Below are positions 13,000-24,774 of a DNA stretch of 64,000 nt, piece by piece. Source of the stretch: Cyathus striatus (taxonomy: Eukaryota; Basidiomycota; Agaricomycetes; Agaricales; Nidulariaceae); assembly GCA_025738555.1 (NCBI GenBank), contig JAOVFP010000006.1, forward strand, positions 5,766,001 to 5,830,000. Direction: 5' to 3'. Numbering within the stretch: position 1 is the first letter of the stretch; each line of letters begins with the position of its first letter. The position numbers and the translations under genes were made by a program. The notes under the pieces were generated by a model. That model did not search any database, was not told where the DNA came from, and saw only the letters and a program-made list of their open reading frames with translations.

Positions 13000-14212
13000 A
13001 GACTTAAAAATCTCAGTCGAACTCTCTGAGTACCTGTCTCAATGTCAGCAACAAAATAGTTCTGGAAGGATTAATTATCTTCACGAATGCACGGATGCTT
13101 TCCCCTGCAACGAAAACAAGGCCTTGCTAATTCGCGTCCGCCATTAATCGCCTCGTCATTTCCACCATCAGCCACTATTGCTGTCGGTATTATCCTGTTC
13201 TTCATATTCTTTCCTGTCGAGACCAATACCTGCTCTTCGTCTACTTCCATTACTTCCACATCTAGTGTTACTCGCGGCTTTGCAGGTTCCAGAAAATTTG
13301 GCTGTGCCATCGATTTCATCTTCGAAGCGCATTCCGTTTGTTCAGCTTTGTCTTGAATCGTTTGTCTGGACTTGTCCTGTACATCGTTAAACGTATATCC
13401 CAACTGGGATTTAGTGCCTCTAGTTCTTATCGACGAATCTTTGATGTACTCGATGTCTGCATCCTTGCCCTGTTCAATAACGCTGTCATTTACCGGTGCA
13501 TGTCCAGATTTAAAACGCTTAATCCTCTTATTTTCCTCTTCCTCTTCACTGTAGTTGCTGACATCCTGCTTCTCCGACGCCCTCTTTCGCGCAACCTTCT
13601 CCTCTTTGATGTTATAAACAGTATTAGGCATGTTCGTTTCTGTCTGGTTCTCTTGGCTGTTCGCTTTATCTTTACGAGAATCCACTGATTCCCCACTGTC
13701 ATTTGTAGCAGCTGAAGGATGAACTGAAGATAATGCAACAGACTTTGGCACAGCTAACATATTTTAAAAATCGACGTGCAACAGTAAATAGAGATATATG
13801 ATGCAGAAATGTTCCAAATGAAACTCACCAGATGTCCCAGAAGTATCATTGACCGTCTGACGCTTTGCGAATCCGAGATAGCTTTGGTCGGAGATGCTGC
13901 GTCTGCAAGAGTTGAGGATATCGATTTAGGTTTAGGTTTAGGTTGCCTTGTAACGCCGGTTGGCGGAGAGTGATTAGGAGGTGCGTTGCTTGCCAAGGAC
14001 ACGAGAGGGTTCGGCTTGGATTTAACTATACTGCTGAAGGGATTTTTGAGTAGCGTAGGTGAAGGTGAACCTTCGACTGGTCCATATTGTGAAGAAATAG
14101 TAACTTTTTCGCCATTTACGATGGTATTGGAGATAGGAGTAGATGAAATCATGGAAGCATGTTGTTTTTTTTACTGGTAACTTTCGAGTTAGAGACAGTG
14201 CTCCCTGGCTAG

Positions 14213-14251
14213 ACAAGTCCCCGTTTGATAGACCTGCATAGCCACCACTAC
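14213..14251. other. 39-bp filler at a transposon junction, matching 8957-9001
   Basis: The target-site motif GGCTAG (14207-14212) is followed by 39 bp that belong neither to the gene (copy 2 reads straight through) nor to the element, whose inverted terminus starts at 14252. Motif plus filler, 45 bp, is a perfect reverse-complement match to 8957-9001, with homology stopping at both ends. Confidence 0.75.
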
Positions 14252-17200
14252 GGGCCGACAGTTTTTGACGGTACGCACGGTACTGAACGGTACTCGATGT
14301 ACCGTGCATGTACCGTGCAGTACTGATTAGTACCGTAAATGTACCGTGCATACCGTACATACCGCACAACAGATACTAATTTACGGTATAAATTGTAACC
14401 TAAATAAGCTGTGTAAAATCAATTAAATACTTATTTATTATGCTATAACACTGGTTGATGAGGGGATAATGTATGGGTTATCAAGATCCTTCTTGCATCT
14501 TTACCCTCTTATACCCAATGAATTTAAGTATAGTAGTGTACTCATAATATAATTAGGTATTGCTGATGTACAATTGAGCTTAACACACATGATACTAATA
14601 GTTATAACATTTCTCATCAATTAAAACGCAAAAAATCGAATTAAGATGTACTTGGAGAAAATTGTAAGTTTCATATATTGCAATGACATGTATTTATTTA
14701 ATGTGGTACCGTGCATAAGTACCGTGCATACCGTGAAAGTACCGTGCACTGCCACAATGTACCGTGCAAGTACCGTACACATCAAAAATCATGTACCGTG
14801 CAGATACCGTGCACAAAAATCTGTACCGTACAGTACCGTTCACGAACAAAATACCGTAAATTGGTACCGTAAAGTACCGTGCGTGTACCGTGCGGTGTTG
14901 TAGATGTACCGTGCAGTGCCATCAATGTACCGTGCTATGACGCTCCATCCATTAATTAATTCACCATAGTTCTATGAAGTTCCAAGTGTTGAAAAAGTCA
15001 CCGCCGCCGTAATTCAGTTGTGCTGTGGCCGTATCCACACTGCATAGTCAGAATTGCTGTTTTTTCTTGCTCATGCTGTATAAAATGTGTACTATATTAT
15101 ATTCTATACATTTTGGCGCTTTTATGCGAGATATATTCTATGTTTTTGCTATGTTTTATCACTTGAAGAATTTTTCCCACGCTCCCCCATACACTGTTCA
15201 GCATTCCGAAAAGGTACTGAATCTACCGAATAAATGTTGATTCAAATGTTTTTAAGCTATAGTTAGAGTAGCTTATGTTAGGTCTCCTTTGTAATATCCA
15301 GCTCCTCCACTCATCACTACTCACCATCGAGCTCAACACAATTTCTTCGTTATGCGCTATCTAGATAATCTCGCATGCTACGTATTCTCATGACGATTTT
15401 TGGGTTGTAGGACAGAACTAATAGTGTACAAGTAAAGCTGTGATTAAGTAAGAGATAAAAGTCATATCACAAATTCAATGTAACGAGTTGAATGATATAT
15501 GAGCTTACCCAATTTTCAATATAGTAAATATGATCCCTTACATACCCAGTATACTATGTATTATTATGTATTTCAAGATAGGGTGCATTTTATCACGAAG
15601 AGATGCAATATTTTTGAACCAACATTTATTCGGTAGATTTGGTGTGTTCTCGGAAAGCTGAACAGTGCGTGGGGGAGCGTGGGAAAAATCTTCAAATGAT
15701 AAAACATAGCAAAAACATAGAATATATCTCGCATAAAAGCGCCAAATGTATAGAATATAATATAGTACACATTTTATACAACATAGCAAGAAAAAATAGC
15801 AATTCTGACTATGTAGTGTGGATACGGCCACGGCACAACTGAATTACGGCGGCAGCAACTTTTTATGAAACATAGCAAAAACATAGAATATATCTCGCAT
15901 AAAAGCGCCAAAATGTATAGAATATAATATATTACACATTTTATACAGCATGAGCAAGAAAAAACAGCAATTCTGACTATGCAGTGTGGATACGGCCACG
16001 GCACAACCGAATTACGGCGGCGGCGACTTTTTCAACACTTGGAACTTCATATAGTTCTAACTCGGTTTGCCGTAGATAAGTCGTTGCCGTACTCACAGAA
16101 TCTGCTCATTTTCTGTATTTCTACACATATCTTTGCTTATACTATATAATTGCTTACTTATATATCCTACTACTGCAAATATCACCTTTATAATGCCCGT
16201 TTCGATGACTTTCTGAGGTTTCGGAAATATCCGTTATAATTCCCACGCACTTCTGAGCGTTGTGCCGTACATCCAACTTCATTCTACTTTACTGTTAGGC
16301 ATTACAAAACTTAACTTAAGCTCTTCTTTCAGGATGTACATTTATATTTTATGTTCAAATACCATATACACCGCTTTATTGCTATTAGTACATTAAGCAA
16401 GATGTATATGTTATCGAAAAGTGGTGTAGAAGAGGTATAACATGACGAAAATTAGAGCCTTGTGGGTGGTTATCAAATTTATTAGCTTATCTTAGCTCAA
16501 GACTTGTCAAGTTGAACATGAAATATTGTGTGAAGATACCCAGACATGGTCTTACTTTGATGAGCAGTGTACAGGTCCATTTATATAGGAGATAACATTG
16601 AAATCTACTGTGTAATAAACATATTTAGTATCAATTATCTATTACTAAAATGTATAACAATGATAGAATGGCTCAAACGAAGTACTGTAATGCATAACGG
16701 TACAATTGAATGAAGCCGGATGTACGGCACAACGCTCAGAAGTGCGTGTGAATTATAACGGGTATTTCCGAAACCTCAGAAAGTCGTCGAAACAGGCATT
16801 ATAAAAGTGATATTTGCAGTAGTAGGATATATAAGTAAGTAATTATATAGTATAAACAAAGATATGTGTAGAAATACAGAAAATAAGCAGATTCTGTGAG
16901 TACGGCAACGACTTATCTACGGCAAACCGAGTTAGAACTACGGTGAATTAATTAATGGATGGAGCGTCATACCGTGCAGCATTAGTGTAGTGTCTATCAC
17001 GGTACCACAGTACATGTATTGGTGATACCTGACCAACATCATAAATGTACCTTTTAACTCACTCAATTTATGTTAATCAATTAATTGCACTTCTTGTGTA
17101 TGTACTTCACTCTCACCCGCCCTCCCGCTCATTAATTCCCACGCCCCCGCTTATCAATGTGCTGCATGACAACCTTCCCGCCCATCGTTTCCCACGCCTC

Positions 17201-18164
17201 CGCTTAACAATTATGTTGCTTAATTGATGTCAGCCTCTCCGCTCATTGTTTCCCACGCCTCCGCTTATCAATTTTCTGCATGACAACCTTCCCGCCCATC
17301 GTTTCCCGCGCTTCCGCTAATCATATTCAGTCCCCTGCCCGCCCCTCTTCTCAAAAATTCCCACGGTATTTCCTTTGCTGAATACTCGCCCTCAACATCA
17401 CGCATTTTAGTGTTGCCCACTGCTGCTTATAGCTTCCTATGCCTCATCATCTCATCAATTCATTGTTCCCCACCCTCTGCTTTCATTTTCCCATGCACAT
17501 ATTGCTCATTCCTGGACTTTCCCTTAAATTTATAGCAAATCAACAGTACATATGCTTCATAAATTATAACTGTAGGCTTTCTTATAATACCTAAGGTACA
17601 CCATAATATATAAAGTAAAATATATAACATATATTGCAAAAAGATTCAAGAGAAAATATTAAATACTGAGCTAAATAATGCGAAATTACTTGCTCACTGT
17701 TAAGCATGATGATGAGGAAGGGTGCTCATCAACACATCACCCATCAATATGTGTGGCCGCCTTGAGGAAAGTGAGTTTGATGGCATTGATGAATGTCAAT
17801 GACAGCAATTGCAAACATTGACAAAGGTGAGAAGAAGCGTGGGAAATTTTGAACAACGCAAAACGTTGAAGGAAATGGCGGGTGGGGGGCCGGACAAGGG
17901 GGAGATAGGAGGGTAGTGTAGAGTGATTTTGAAATGGTACTCCAGTAATTACAGAAATTTCTTGCTCAGTTAATATATGGTACAATAATTTTGATTCAGT
18001 ACCCCGGTTATCACGGAATAATCTTGTTCAAATTATGTACCGTGCATAACCAAAAATGTACTGTACATTGTACCGTGCGTACCGTAAATAGTACCGTACA
18101 ATTTTTGATGTACCGCACAGTACCGTGCAGTGTACCGTGCAGTACCGTCAAAAACCACTAGCCC
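14252..18164. mobile_element. Element A: TIR element with TACCGTGCA subterminal arrays
   Basis: The ends are GGGC-N5-GTTTTTGACGGTAC, inverted (14252-14274 and 18142-18164; 18 of 23 match, all differences transitions). GGCTAG flanks both sides (14207-14212 and 18165-18170), and the empty site survives in copy 2 at about 44758-44763. Both tips are packed with TACCGTGCA variants (14270-14360, 14705-14935, 16970-17050, 18035-18160). The core 17040-17945 is homologous in inverse orientation to 38405-39320 and 50930-51850 and contains ~60-bp GTTTCCCACGCCTCCGCTTA-type repeats. No transposase. The three relatives share the core but carry a different subterminal satellite. Core CpGs are intact, so this copy is younger than the other two. 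Confidence 0.8.
14938..16969. mobile_element. 2032-bp foldback element nested in A, TA target duplication
   Basis: TIRs of 37 bp start TGACGCTCCATCCATTAATT (36 of 37 match) and are flanked by TA on both sides (14936-14937 and 16970-16971), splitting a TACCGTGC repeat. A TA duplication suggests Tc1/mariner-type mobilisation. The interior is two long inverted repeats: 14970-15250 pairs with about 15610-15860, and about 16040-16300 pairs with 16690-16960. A direct partial duplicate of one arm lies at 15866-16035. ORFs of 60-97 codons repeat the arm sequence and have no domain. Single strands would form two hairpins of roughly 250 bp each. Confidence 0.85.
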
Positions 18165-19365
18165 GGCTAGCAGTATGCTCATCTAATATAGGAGATGCTG
18201 TATTATAATAAATCAATAGTTTATACTTAAGTTGGAAACAATGAGGGATACGGGAACGTATGCCTTGAATAAAGGTTAAACATCTATAAATATCCCTTCC
18301 AGCGTCGGCATGAAAAACTATCCGCAGAGCTGCTAAAAGCTGCCCCCCAGATAACGTATCACCGGCTCTCATATCAGGTGCAAAAAATTTTAATATCTCA
18401 ATTTCATAGTCAACAATCTCCAAATCGATTCAGACATTGAAATAGACGCACGGTGTCAATCGACGCTGCCCCAACACGTGCATATCTTCCCCGCATCCAC
18501 GCTCTTGCATCGCGTGTACTGACCCTCACTCGTTCATAGTATGTGCCATCCTCATATTCTCTGGGTGATTCATATTCTGTCTCCGTGAGTGCTGAAACGT
18601 GTAATGTCAAGGGGCGTATTTTTCTTCATTTACCGACCACCGACTCCTTTGGGGGGGGGAGAGGGGGGCAGGTGCCGGTGGGAATGAAAGAGTTTGTACA
18701 ATGATAACGCAGACGCTGGATATACGCGATGAGAGGGTTCTGAATTTCGAAGATGATAATGGGAGTAGTACGAGAGGTGTGGAACGGTTTGCGATTTGAA
18801 AATTTAAAGCTTGGGCTTGAAGCGCTATCTTAAAATTTAAAAATTTTAAACATTGCATCACGTGGTACATATCAACAAATTGGTACGGCATCCGGACCAT
18901 ACTGTATAACTAAAAGAAATTTAAGACGCACTTCTCGTATGATCTTCTGACATTGTGAAGTTCTGACCCTATACTAAGAAGGGGTCAACGATTTGTGGTG
19001 TGACTAACCTAAGACCTTGCCAAGAATTCGTGCGCGACACACAAACTACCCGGTCAGGATTTGAAGTAACTCGAACTCTGTCTTTTTCAGGTTTCACTCA
19101 TATTGTCGCTGTTCACAATTCCTGCACCATGTAATTTTTCATCTGAGCCTCGTAGTCCATAAGCTCTTTACTCTTACATCACCCCCACTTTGGACAACAT
19201 GTCACTCACATATATCTATAGCGAGCTCCTAGTATCTGGGGCATGGAGATCAAATCAAACGAGTACAGAAATACATAGCAGAGAGGAATGGTGTCTCAGT
19301 GAATAGTAAATATATATAGCGCGATTAGACTATGATAAGCACCCAAATTTCTTCAGTTTCCAGGG

Positions 19366-20043
19366 TTCTATAACAAAACTCAATTAATATAAAAGATAAT
19401 ATGTAGGTCTGCAGAAGTACTCACAGGACTGATTAAATGCTGGAAAATGAGTGCCGTTTTGTATAGTGCTGAACTCAGCTCGACCCGCCACAACGTTTCT
19501 ATTTGCCACAGCTTCGGTGTACACCCCGCGTTCTGCATCTGTTTTCATTAACCTATCGTACATCGTGCAGTACTCATCCATTGTAATTTTTCCTGCTGCT
19601 AACTGCTGCTGGAGGACGGCAGCATGTGGCGGTCCAGCGTGATTTCTGAGTTCCCCGCTAACTTTGAGATGACCGTACTGACCACCTTCGAAGGCGGTCG
19701 CCTTAAAGATTGCGCCATTCGGAGCGGCAGGTGTTCCCTGAAACAATGGTTGTTGTGTATTACCATTAGCGGGAATTTGAACATATTGGGCATTGAATGG
19801 CGCTGGTGGGAACTGTCCGTTCCAACCTGTGGGAGCTGGAACCGCATTAAAAGGGATGGGTTGAGGAAAGGGGGTAGGATTAGGGGATACAAGAACTCCT
19901 GAAGGAGAAGGTGGTGTAGCGGAAGGCGTAGTGCAAGGCATAGTGTGGCTCCCTTCGTCAGGATTTCTGCTCGGGATGACGCCTGGCTGTTCGCTCGAAT
20001 TCATAGGGGAGGGATTGCTGTTGTCGAAGCTGCTTCCTGCCAT
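19366..20043 (-). CDS. Proline-rich protein of unknown function
   Basis: The first ATG of the open frame is at 20043. Residues 1-105 are low-complexity Pro/Asn/Ser/Gln (segments such as SPNPTPFPQPIPFN), then a better-ordered C-terminal part follows with GGQYGHLKVSGELRNHAG, LAAGKITMDEYCTMYDRLM and GVYTEAVANRNVVAGRAEF. A 57-bp intron (19368-19424; donor GTGAGT, acceptor TTATAG) ends the frame: splicing makes a stop right after HFPAFNQS, about 207 residues. No signal peptide or membrane segment. The LAAGKITMDEY stretch could be a short helical protein-binding motif; I do not recognise the family. A 136-bp MITE sits 44 bp upstream of the ATG. 19061-19365 downstream shows no other feature. Seemingly intact and CpG-normal. 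Confidence 0.65.
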
Positions 20044-20086
20044 GGGTTGATGTAGCTAGTCTTTATCCGCTGCTTAAGATCTTATA

Positions 20087-20222
20087 GAACGTATTTGCAA
20101 CTGGTTTGAACGAACTTTGAGCGATCAAAAGTCGATAAATATAGGAATTTGGAGCTAGAGATTTCCTTTTTTTAGCCGTTTTGATCGCTGAAACCTCGTT
20201 CAAACCGGTTGCAAATACGTTC
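20087..20222. mobile_element. 136-bp palindromic mariner-type MITE in a promoter
   Basis: Inverted ends GAACGTATTTGCAAC(T/C)GG...; flanking TA on each side (20085-20086 and 20223-20224). Almost the whole element is palindromic, with inner arms GAGCGATCAAAA and TTTTGATCGCT. It lies 44 bp from the start codon of the proline-rich gene, so it occupies the core promoter or 5' UTR of that gene. Confidence 0.85.
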
Positions 20223-20354
20223 TAATGTGTGTTTCTTGATTGTGAGGTATCTAGATCTTACCTGATGTAGAGCGGCAAAGAGCAGGCATTCTGCTTGCAC
20301 TGAAAAAATGCGTTTTTCATCTCCGTTGCCTCATTCCATACACACCTTCGTTTA

Positions 20355-21043
20355 CAGCTTTTTGCTGAATGATGTGGCGTCCAGGTTGACAGCACACATA
20401 GGCTGAGTTGATCGGCTCATTCATCCGGGCCCAGGGACATGGCTGCACCAGCGACTATTCCTCAAGAAGCATACATATGACGCCTGTGGTTCACCAGCGC
20501 CAGTTTTATTCTAAGCCCATCACTAAGTAAACTGTACGCGTTCCGTGGAATTTACTATCGTCTCGTTGACGAATTCGTAAGCAGAGAGAAGATATTAAGT
20601 AGTAGCTAATTGTTAACTGAATATGTGATTTCCCTCTTAACATGTAGCCCGCAGTGCCTAAACCACCCTTCCGCTTTCACAGATGTTACCTTAAATATAA
20701 TGTCGCATATCACCACATACGGATTCACAGTATGCTCCCCTGTAAGATCGCTGAGAACACAGCCCGCGATTGAAGCGAAGCGTCATGTGGTTTTCATCCA
20801 TATAAATGCATTCGGACAATTATATTCTTAATATCGCGAGCTGAAGTGTCGGATTCCAGCATGAAGGCAGTATGTAGTGGGTATGAAGACAGAGCTACTT
20901 AGCGCTAAGCAGGTGGAATGGTGGAGTGGATGAGGAGTTGGAGGCGGAACCAGTTAGTTGGCTAAGGACTCGGCAGCGCTAGGCCGATCAATTCAGCTAT
21001 GTGTGCTGTCAACCTGGGTGCTACATCATTCAGCAAACAGCTG
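20355..21043. mobile_element. 689-bp TIR element, TA target duplication
   Basis: CAGCTTTTTGCTGAATGATG at the left and CAGCTGTTTGCTGAATGATG read inward from the right; similarity extends about 60 bp (GGTTGACAGCACACATA is shared). TA flanks both ends (20353-20354 and 21044-21045). Tc1/mariner-type size and TSD. No transposase; the internal 73-codon ORF has no domain. Confidence 0.85.
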
Positions 21044-21045
21044 TA

Positions 21046-21856
21046 ATAAGCATTTACCTCGTGTCCCTTACCTACCATAACTGTCGTACGTACACTTCGA
21101 GAATGTTAGGTTGTGCTTACACCCCAGCTCAGTCTCTCATGCAACCTCACTGGACTTGAAGGTTGGACAAACGCGCTAACCACGATACGTTCGGGAATTG
21201 ATGATTCCGAGCGCTCGTGCGCGTTTATCGGATCTTCGAATCCATGTCATTCTGAAGTGGCTCGTGTTTCTCTGTGGGTCCTTGGATCTTGTGCGTTAAG
21301 ATGTAACCCAAAACATATTGTGAAGGCTGAGTACTGTGCTGATACACATGAATGTATTGTTCTTTTTGTGATTGATAAAATAAAGTGTTCATGTGCTCAC
21401 TTTCTAGCCTTTCCTAGCTCATCCTTCGTGGTAACTGGTTATTTTTAGAGGAATGTAAGCTCTGTAAGCTCGATGGAGCGTTTATTAGAGTCCTTATTCA
21501 CGATGACGTTTCAATTTTTTTTTTTGAGGTTTGAAGCTGACTGTCGTAATGATTTTCGTTCTAGCGATCTCTAGCGGTGTCGCTAAGAGTGTATAAAACC
21601 GACGCCAAGGTCCGCATCGAAGCCGACGAAACGTTGAGAATTTATCCACTGTGCAGGTAGGTAAGAAAACGGATATTAATTGGGTTTGTACGTGTGAGAG
21701 TTACGATCTGGTTCAGATTTGAACTTCATAAGCACCCTTGGGACAACAAATTGAACACCCACCATAACATGAGGTGCTATGTAGAATGGTTGAATGTATC
21801 CATTCGCGGTAGATATCTGTGTGACTTAGTGTTAGACGTAAGATATTTATCCCTCA
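21046..21856. other. Unassigned DNA
   Basis: CpG-normal. A plus-strand ORF at 21113-21448 (111 codons) is unrecognised. CpG-dense stretch around 21590-21640. The right edge is the last CpG-normal single-copy DNA before the long CpG-poor region. Confidence 0.5.
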
Positions 21857-21865
21857 TTTTTATTG

Positions 21866-23009
21866 GGGCACATAGAAAATTCCGGGCACACACAAAAGTG
21901 AGCGTAATTGAGTGTGTCATGCTCAAGGTATTAATTTTAGTTCTAAATGGCCCATTTGTGGGTCAAAAAGAGTGTAAATCAAATGTACATACTAGTGTTG
22001 TATGGCTGTGTCATATTGTGAATGTGAGTGATGTTTCTAATAAAGATATGAGATCAAATCTTGAAGAATAATATTTATACTTCACGCTCAAACATGTGCA
22101 TGCACACTCATGTTCACACTCAAGATGTGAGCATGGATTGAGCGTGCACACACACATCACGCTCAAGATTTTACTTCATGCTCAGGGTCAACATCTCACA
22201 CACAGGGTCCATACATTCACGCACAGGGTCTAAGTTTTCATGCTCAAGGTCATCAACTCACACTCAAGGTCTGTCAACTCACACTCAAAGTCTTTACTTC
22301 ACACTCACAAAAAAATTATATGTTACATTTATATTTTGGCTTCACTTACATGTGGGAGGAAAAGTAAGTTGCAAGTGTAATATTTGTGAGCATGAATAGG
22401 AATACCAATCACACTCAGACATTGAGTGTGAGTGTAATACTTGTGAGCATGAATAGGTGAGTGTGAATAGAAATACCACACTCACACTCAAGTTAAAGGA
22501 CATTGAGTGTGAGTGTAATCTACTGTTCAATATATACCATTCTCTAGCTCTATAAATTTTTAACTGTTAGTCTGAATTACTGCTACATTCTCTGAGTCAT
22601 TTTTTCAACTTATAGATCATATGTACACTCTCTGAATCATTTATATACACTCTAAGTCATATCTAAACACTCTGAATCATTGGTATACATTTTAAATCAA
22701 TATACACTCATAAAGAAGACAATAACAATGAAATATATATAAAACCCACTGGTGTTCTTCAATTATTACATTACAGTGCTTAGTATATACCAAATTGTAT
22801 TAAAAACATGCTTTACTATGCCAATTATTCAGTATGTAGTTGATATAAGACAGCCAGTTGGCTCATGCTCATATAAGGATTATTCATGCTCATGTATATA
22901 ATATTCACGCTCACATCACACACAGGGTCGAATTTTCACACTCAATAGGTGAGCATGCATGCTCAACTCACACTCACTTTTGTGTGTGCCTGGAATTTTC
23001 TTGCTGCCC
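21866..23009. mobile_element. MULE-like element, 9-bp TSD TTTTTATTG
   Basis: TTTTTATTG occurs exactly outside both ends (21857-21865 and 23010-23018). TIRs of about 38 bp contain AGAAAATTCC(G/A)GGCACACA and AAAAGTGAG. A 9-bp duplication and long GGG-starting TIRs are Mutator-like traits. Subterminal zones are packed with GAGTGTGAGTG-type repeats: inverted CACACTCAAGGTC units at 22070-22310, GAGTGTGAGTG at 22400-22520, more at 22890-22980. No MULE transposase; the 125-codon ORF at the left edge starts outside the element. Confidence 0.8.
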
Positions 23010-23018
23010 TTTTTATTG

Positions 23019-23319
23019 TAGATCTGAAAGTTGAGTGTTTGGTATTTGGAAAGTATTTGGCCTAAAGACTAAGTACTCTGATATGTCAGCCTAAGCAGTG
23101 CATGCTTAATAAAACTGCGAGACCTTTTGCTTCAGTGCTACCCTTTGTTCAGGTTAATAATTTTGAGGAAGCAGTCAAGAGCACACCACAGAAGATAAGA
23201 TCAATATTTGAATCACACAATACCTTGGAAGTGATAAGATTCGAGCCTTGACTCTCGTTGGACTCAGTCTCCTCCCCAGACCCAATGGGAGGTCTCTCTA
23301 CTAGAGCAGTATGCAGTTC
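23019..23319. other. Unassigned DNA between two elements
   Basis: Single-copy, CpG-poor. Contains a weak tRNA B-box-like string (AGATTCGAGCCTTGACT, about 23238-23254) on the minus strand, not supported by a cloverleaf. Confidence 0.45.
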
Positions 23320-23322
23320 TTA

Positions 23323-24231
23323 CACTGTGTGCATGCCTCAATATTTCAATGTGAAATAGCTTTGAAATATCATAGAAATATTCTTTTTATTACATCATTA
23401 TTTCACTTTGTAATACTCATACAATTCACATATAATATTTTTCACATATTTTGAATGTCGCAATAACAAAGAAATATTGAAACCCGGATCCCTATTTTCT
23501 TTCAAATCCATTATTCAATATTTCAAAGGTTTTTCATCTATGAAATAACAAAGAAATATTTATTTGTCACACTGAGTAGTCACAATGAGCTTTGTCTACC
23601 ATTGTCTCATCTTTGTGATATACATATGTCACAAGGTTCTTATCTAAGAGATACTAGCAAGATCTTAATAGCACTGTGACATATGTCACAGTCATTACAC
23701 TTGTTGCAGTTGTCACAGTTGTCACACATGTCGCAGTTGTCCCACAGTGTCACAGTCATTACAGTTGTCGCAGTTGTGACACTGTGGGACAGGCGTGACA
23801 AGTGTGACAACTGCGACATGCGTGACACTGTGGGAAAACTGCGACATGTGTGATGACAGTGACAACTGCGACATGCATGACTGCCATTAAGATCTTGCTA
23901 AGATCTCTTAGATAAGAACCTTGTGACATATGTATGTCACAAAGATGAGACAATGGTAGACAAAGCTCATTGTGACTACTCAGTGTGACAAATAAATATT
24001 TCTTTGTTATTTCATAGATGAAAAACCTTTGAAATATTGAATAAAGGGTTTGAAAGAAAGTAGGGATCCAGGTTTCAATATTTCTTTGTTATTGCAACAT
24101 TCAAATATGTGAGAAATATTATATGTGAATTGTATGAGTATTACAAAGTGAAATAATGATGTAATAAAAAGAATATTTCCATGATATTTCAAAGCTATTC
24201 CACATTGAAATATTGAGGCATGCATGTAGTG
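23323..24231. mobile_element. 909-bp near-complete palindrome, CACTG ends, TTA TSD
   Basis: The left arm 23323-23690 is repeated inverted at about 23885-24231, with matching landmarks (GCATGCCTCAATATTTCAAT, GGATCC, AAATAAATATTTCTTTG, ACATATGTCACA). Ends are CACTG(T)...(T)AGTG and TTA lies outside each (23320-23322, 24232-24234). A 3-bp duplication with CACT ends suggests a CACTA/Plavaka-mobilised foldback. The centre (23690-23880) is a small array of GTCACAGTTGTCGCAG variants that keeps CpGs although the arms are CpG-poor. Confidence 0.85.
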
Positions 24232-24774
24232 TTATTCTGAGTTAAAGGGGAATAGACACCTCAGACAAGGTTGGATCAGGGTAAGGTAAATATGGTACAA
24301 ACAGATTTTGTTAACAATTAGAATAATGATCAAAATCTGTCATTGTATCAGATTTATGTCCATATTGTAAGTCAGAATGAACATTTACTCTGTGTCCCAA
24401 TTGTTCGAACTGATTATGAATATGCCACAGTCCCATATCCATTGTTAGGGCCAGTTCAGTAACTGTGGGTTCAAGCTTGCTCCCTGCCAAATTCATGCAG
24501 TATGGGCTTGAGCCTGCATGAAAATGATCTCGCACAGGATTGATGGCACACTGAGTGTTCAGCAGCCTATGTGGTTTCAATCTCGTTGTCATGTACAGTT
24601 TCAATCACATAATCTCAACTGTCACGCAGTATCATCAGGCTCGTTCCCACTTATCTTTGCACTCATCCGCACTATCTCTCTCCTCTGCCTTTGCACATTG
24701 CTGCCTCCCACACTTCTTTAACCTTTAGTCACTCCATTCCCACATTTCTTTTACTTCCCTATACTTTTTTTTCA

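Larger units (their letters stand above)
13071..18610 (-). pseudogene. Unknown multi-exon gene, copy 1, split by element A
   Basis: Coding blocks on the minus strand. The 5' part starts at ATG 18610 (MTLHVSALTE...). An intron with donor GTGCGT near 18446 joins ...AASIDT to ILKFFAPDMRAGDTLSGGQ, followed by LLAALRIVFHADAGRD. After the insertion come a Ser/Pro/Lys-rich block (about 14206-13828, ...KPKPKPKSISSTLADAASP), an intron (donor GTGAGTTTC near 13827), and a charged C-terminal block (13760-13071) with KRKR-like basic and EEEEE acidic runs, ending PCFRCRGKHPCIRED, a possible small zinc cluster. Element A landed at the intron 3' splice site (CTGCTAG), where copy 2 still has a canonical GTATAA donor while copy 1 reads GCATAC. 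The family is unknown; a DNA- or chromatin-related role would be a guess. The gene is probably dead as it stands. Confidence 0.6.
13000..19060. repeat. Segmental duplication, copy 1 (CpG-rich)
   Basis: Outside its insertion (14213-18164) this segment aligns collinearly with 39855-52465. Anchors: 13000-13527 with 39855-40408; 14022-14212 with 44577-44763; 18165-18506 with 44757-45120; 18507-18702 with 48807-48994; 18690-19050 with 52077-52465. Copy 1 keeps its CpGs; copy 2 has TpG or CpA at nearly all those positions up to about 52220. Copy 2 lacks the equivalent of 13528-14021. Confidence 0.9.

Noticed and set aside
23230..23310. tRNA or tRNA-derived SINE on the minus strand
   Set aside because: Only a B-box-like string is present; no acceptable A box or cloverleaf and no A-rich tail.
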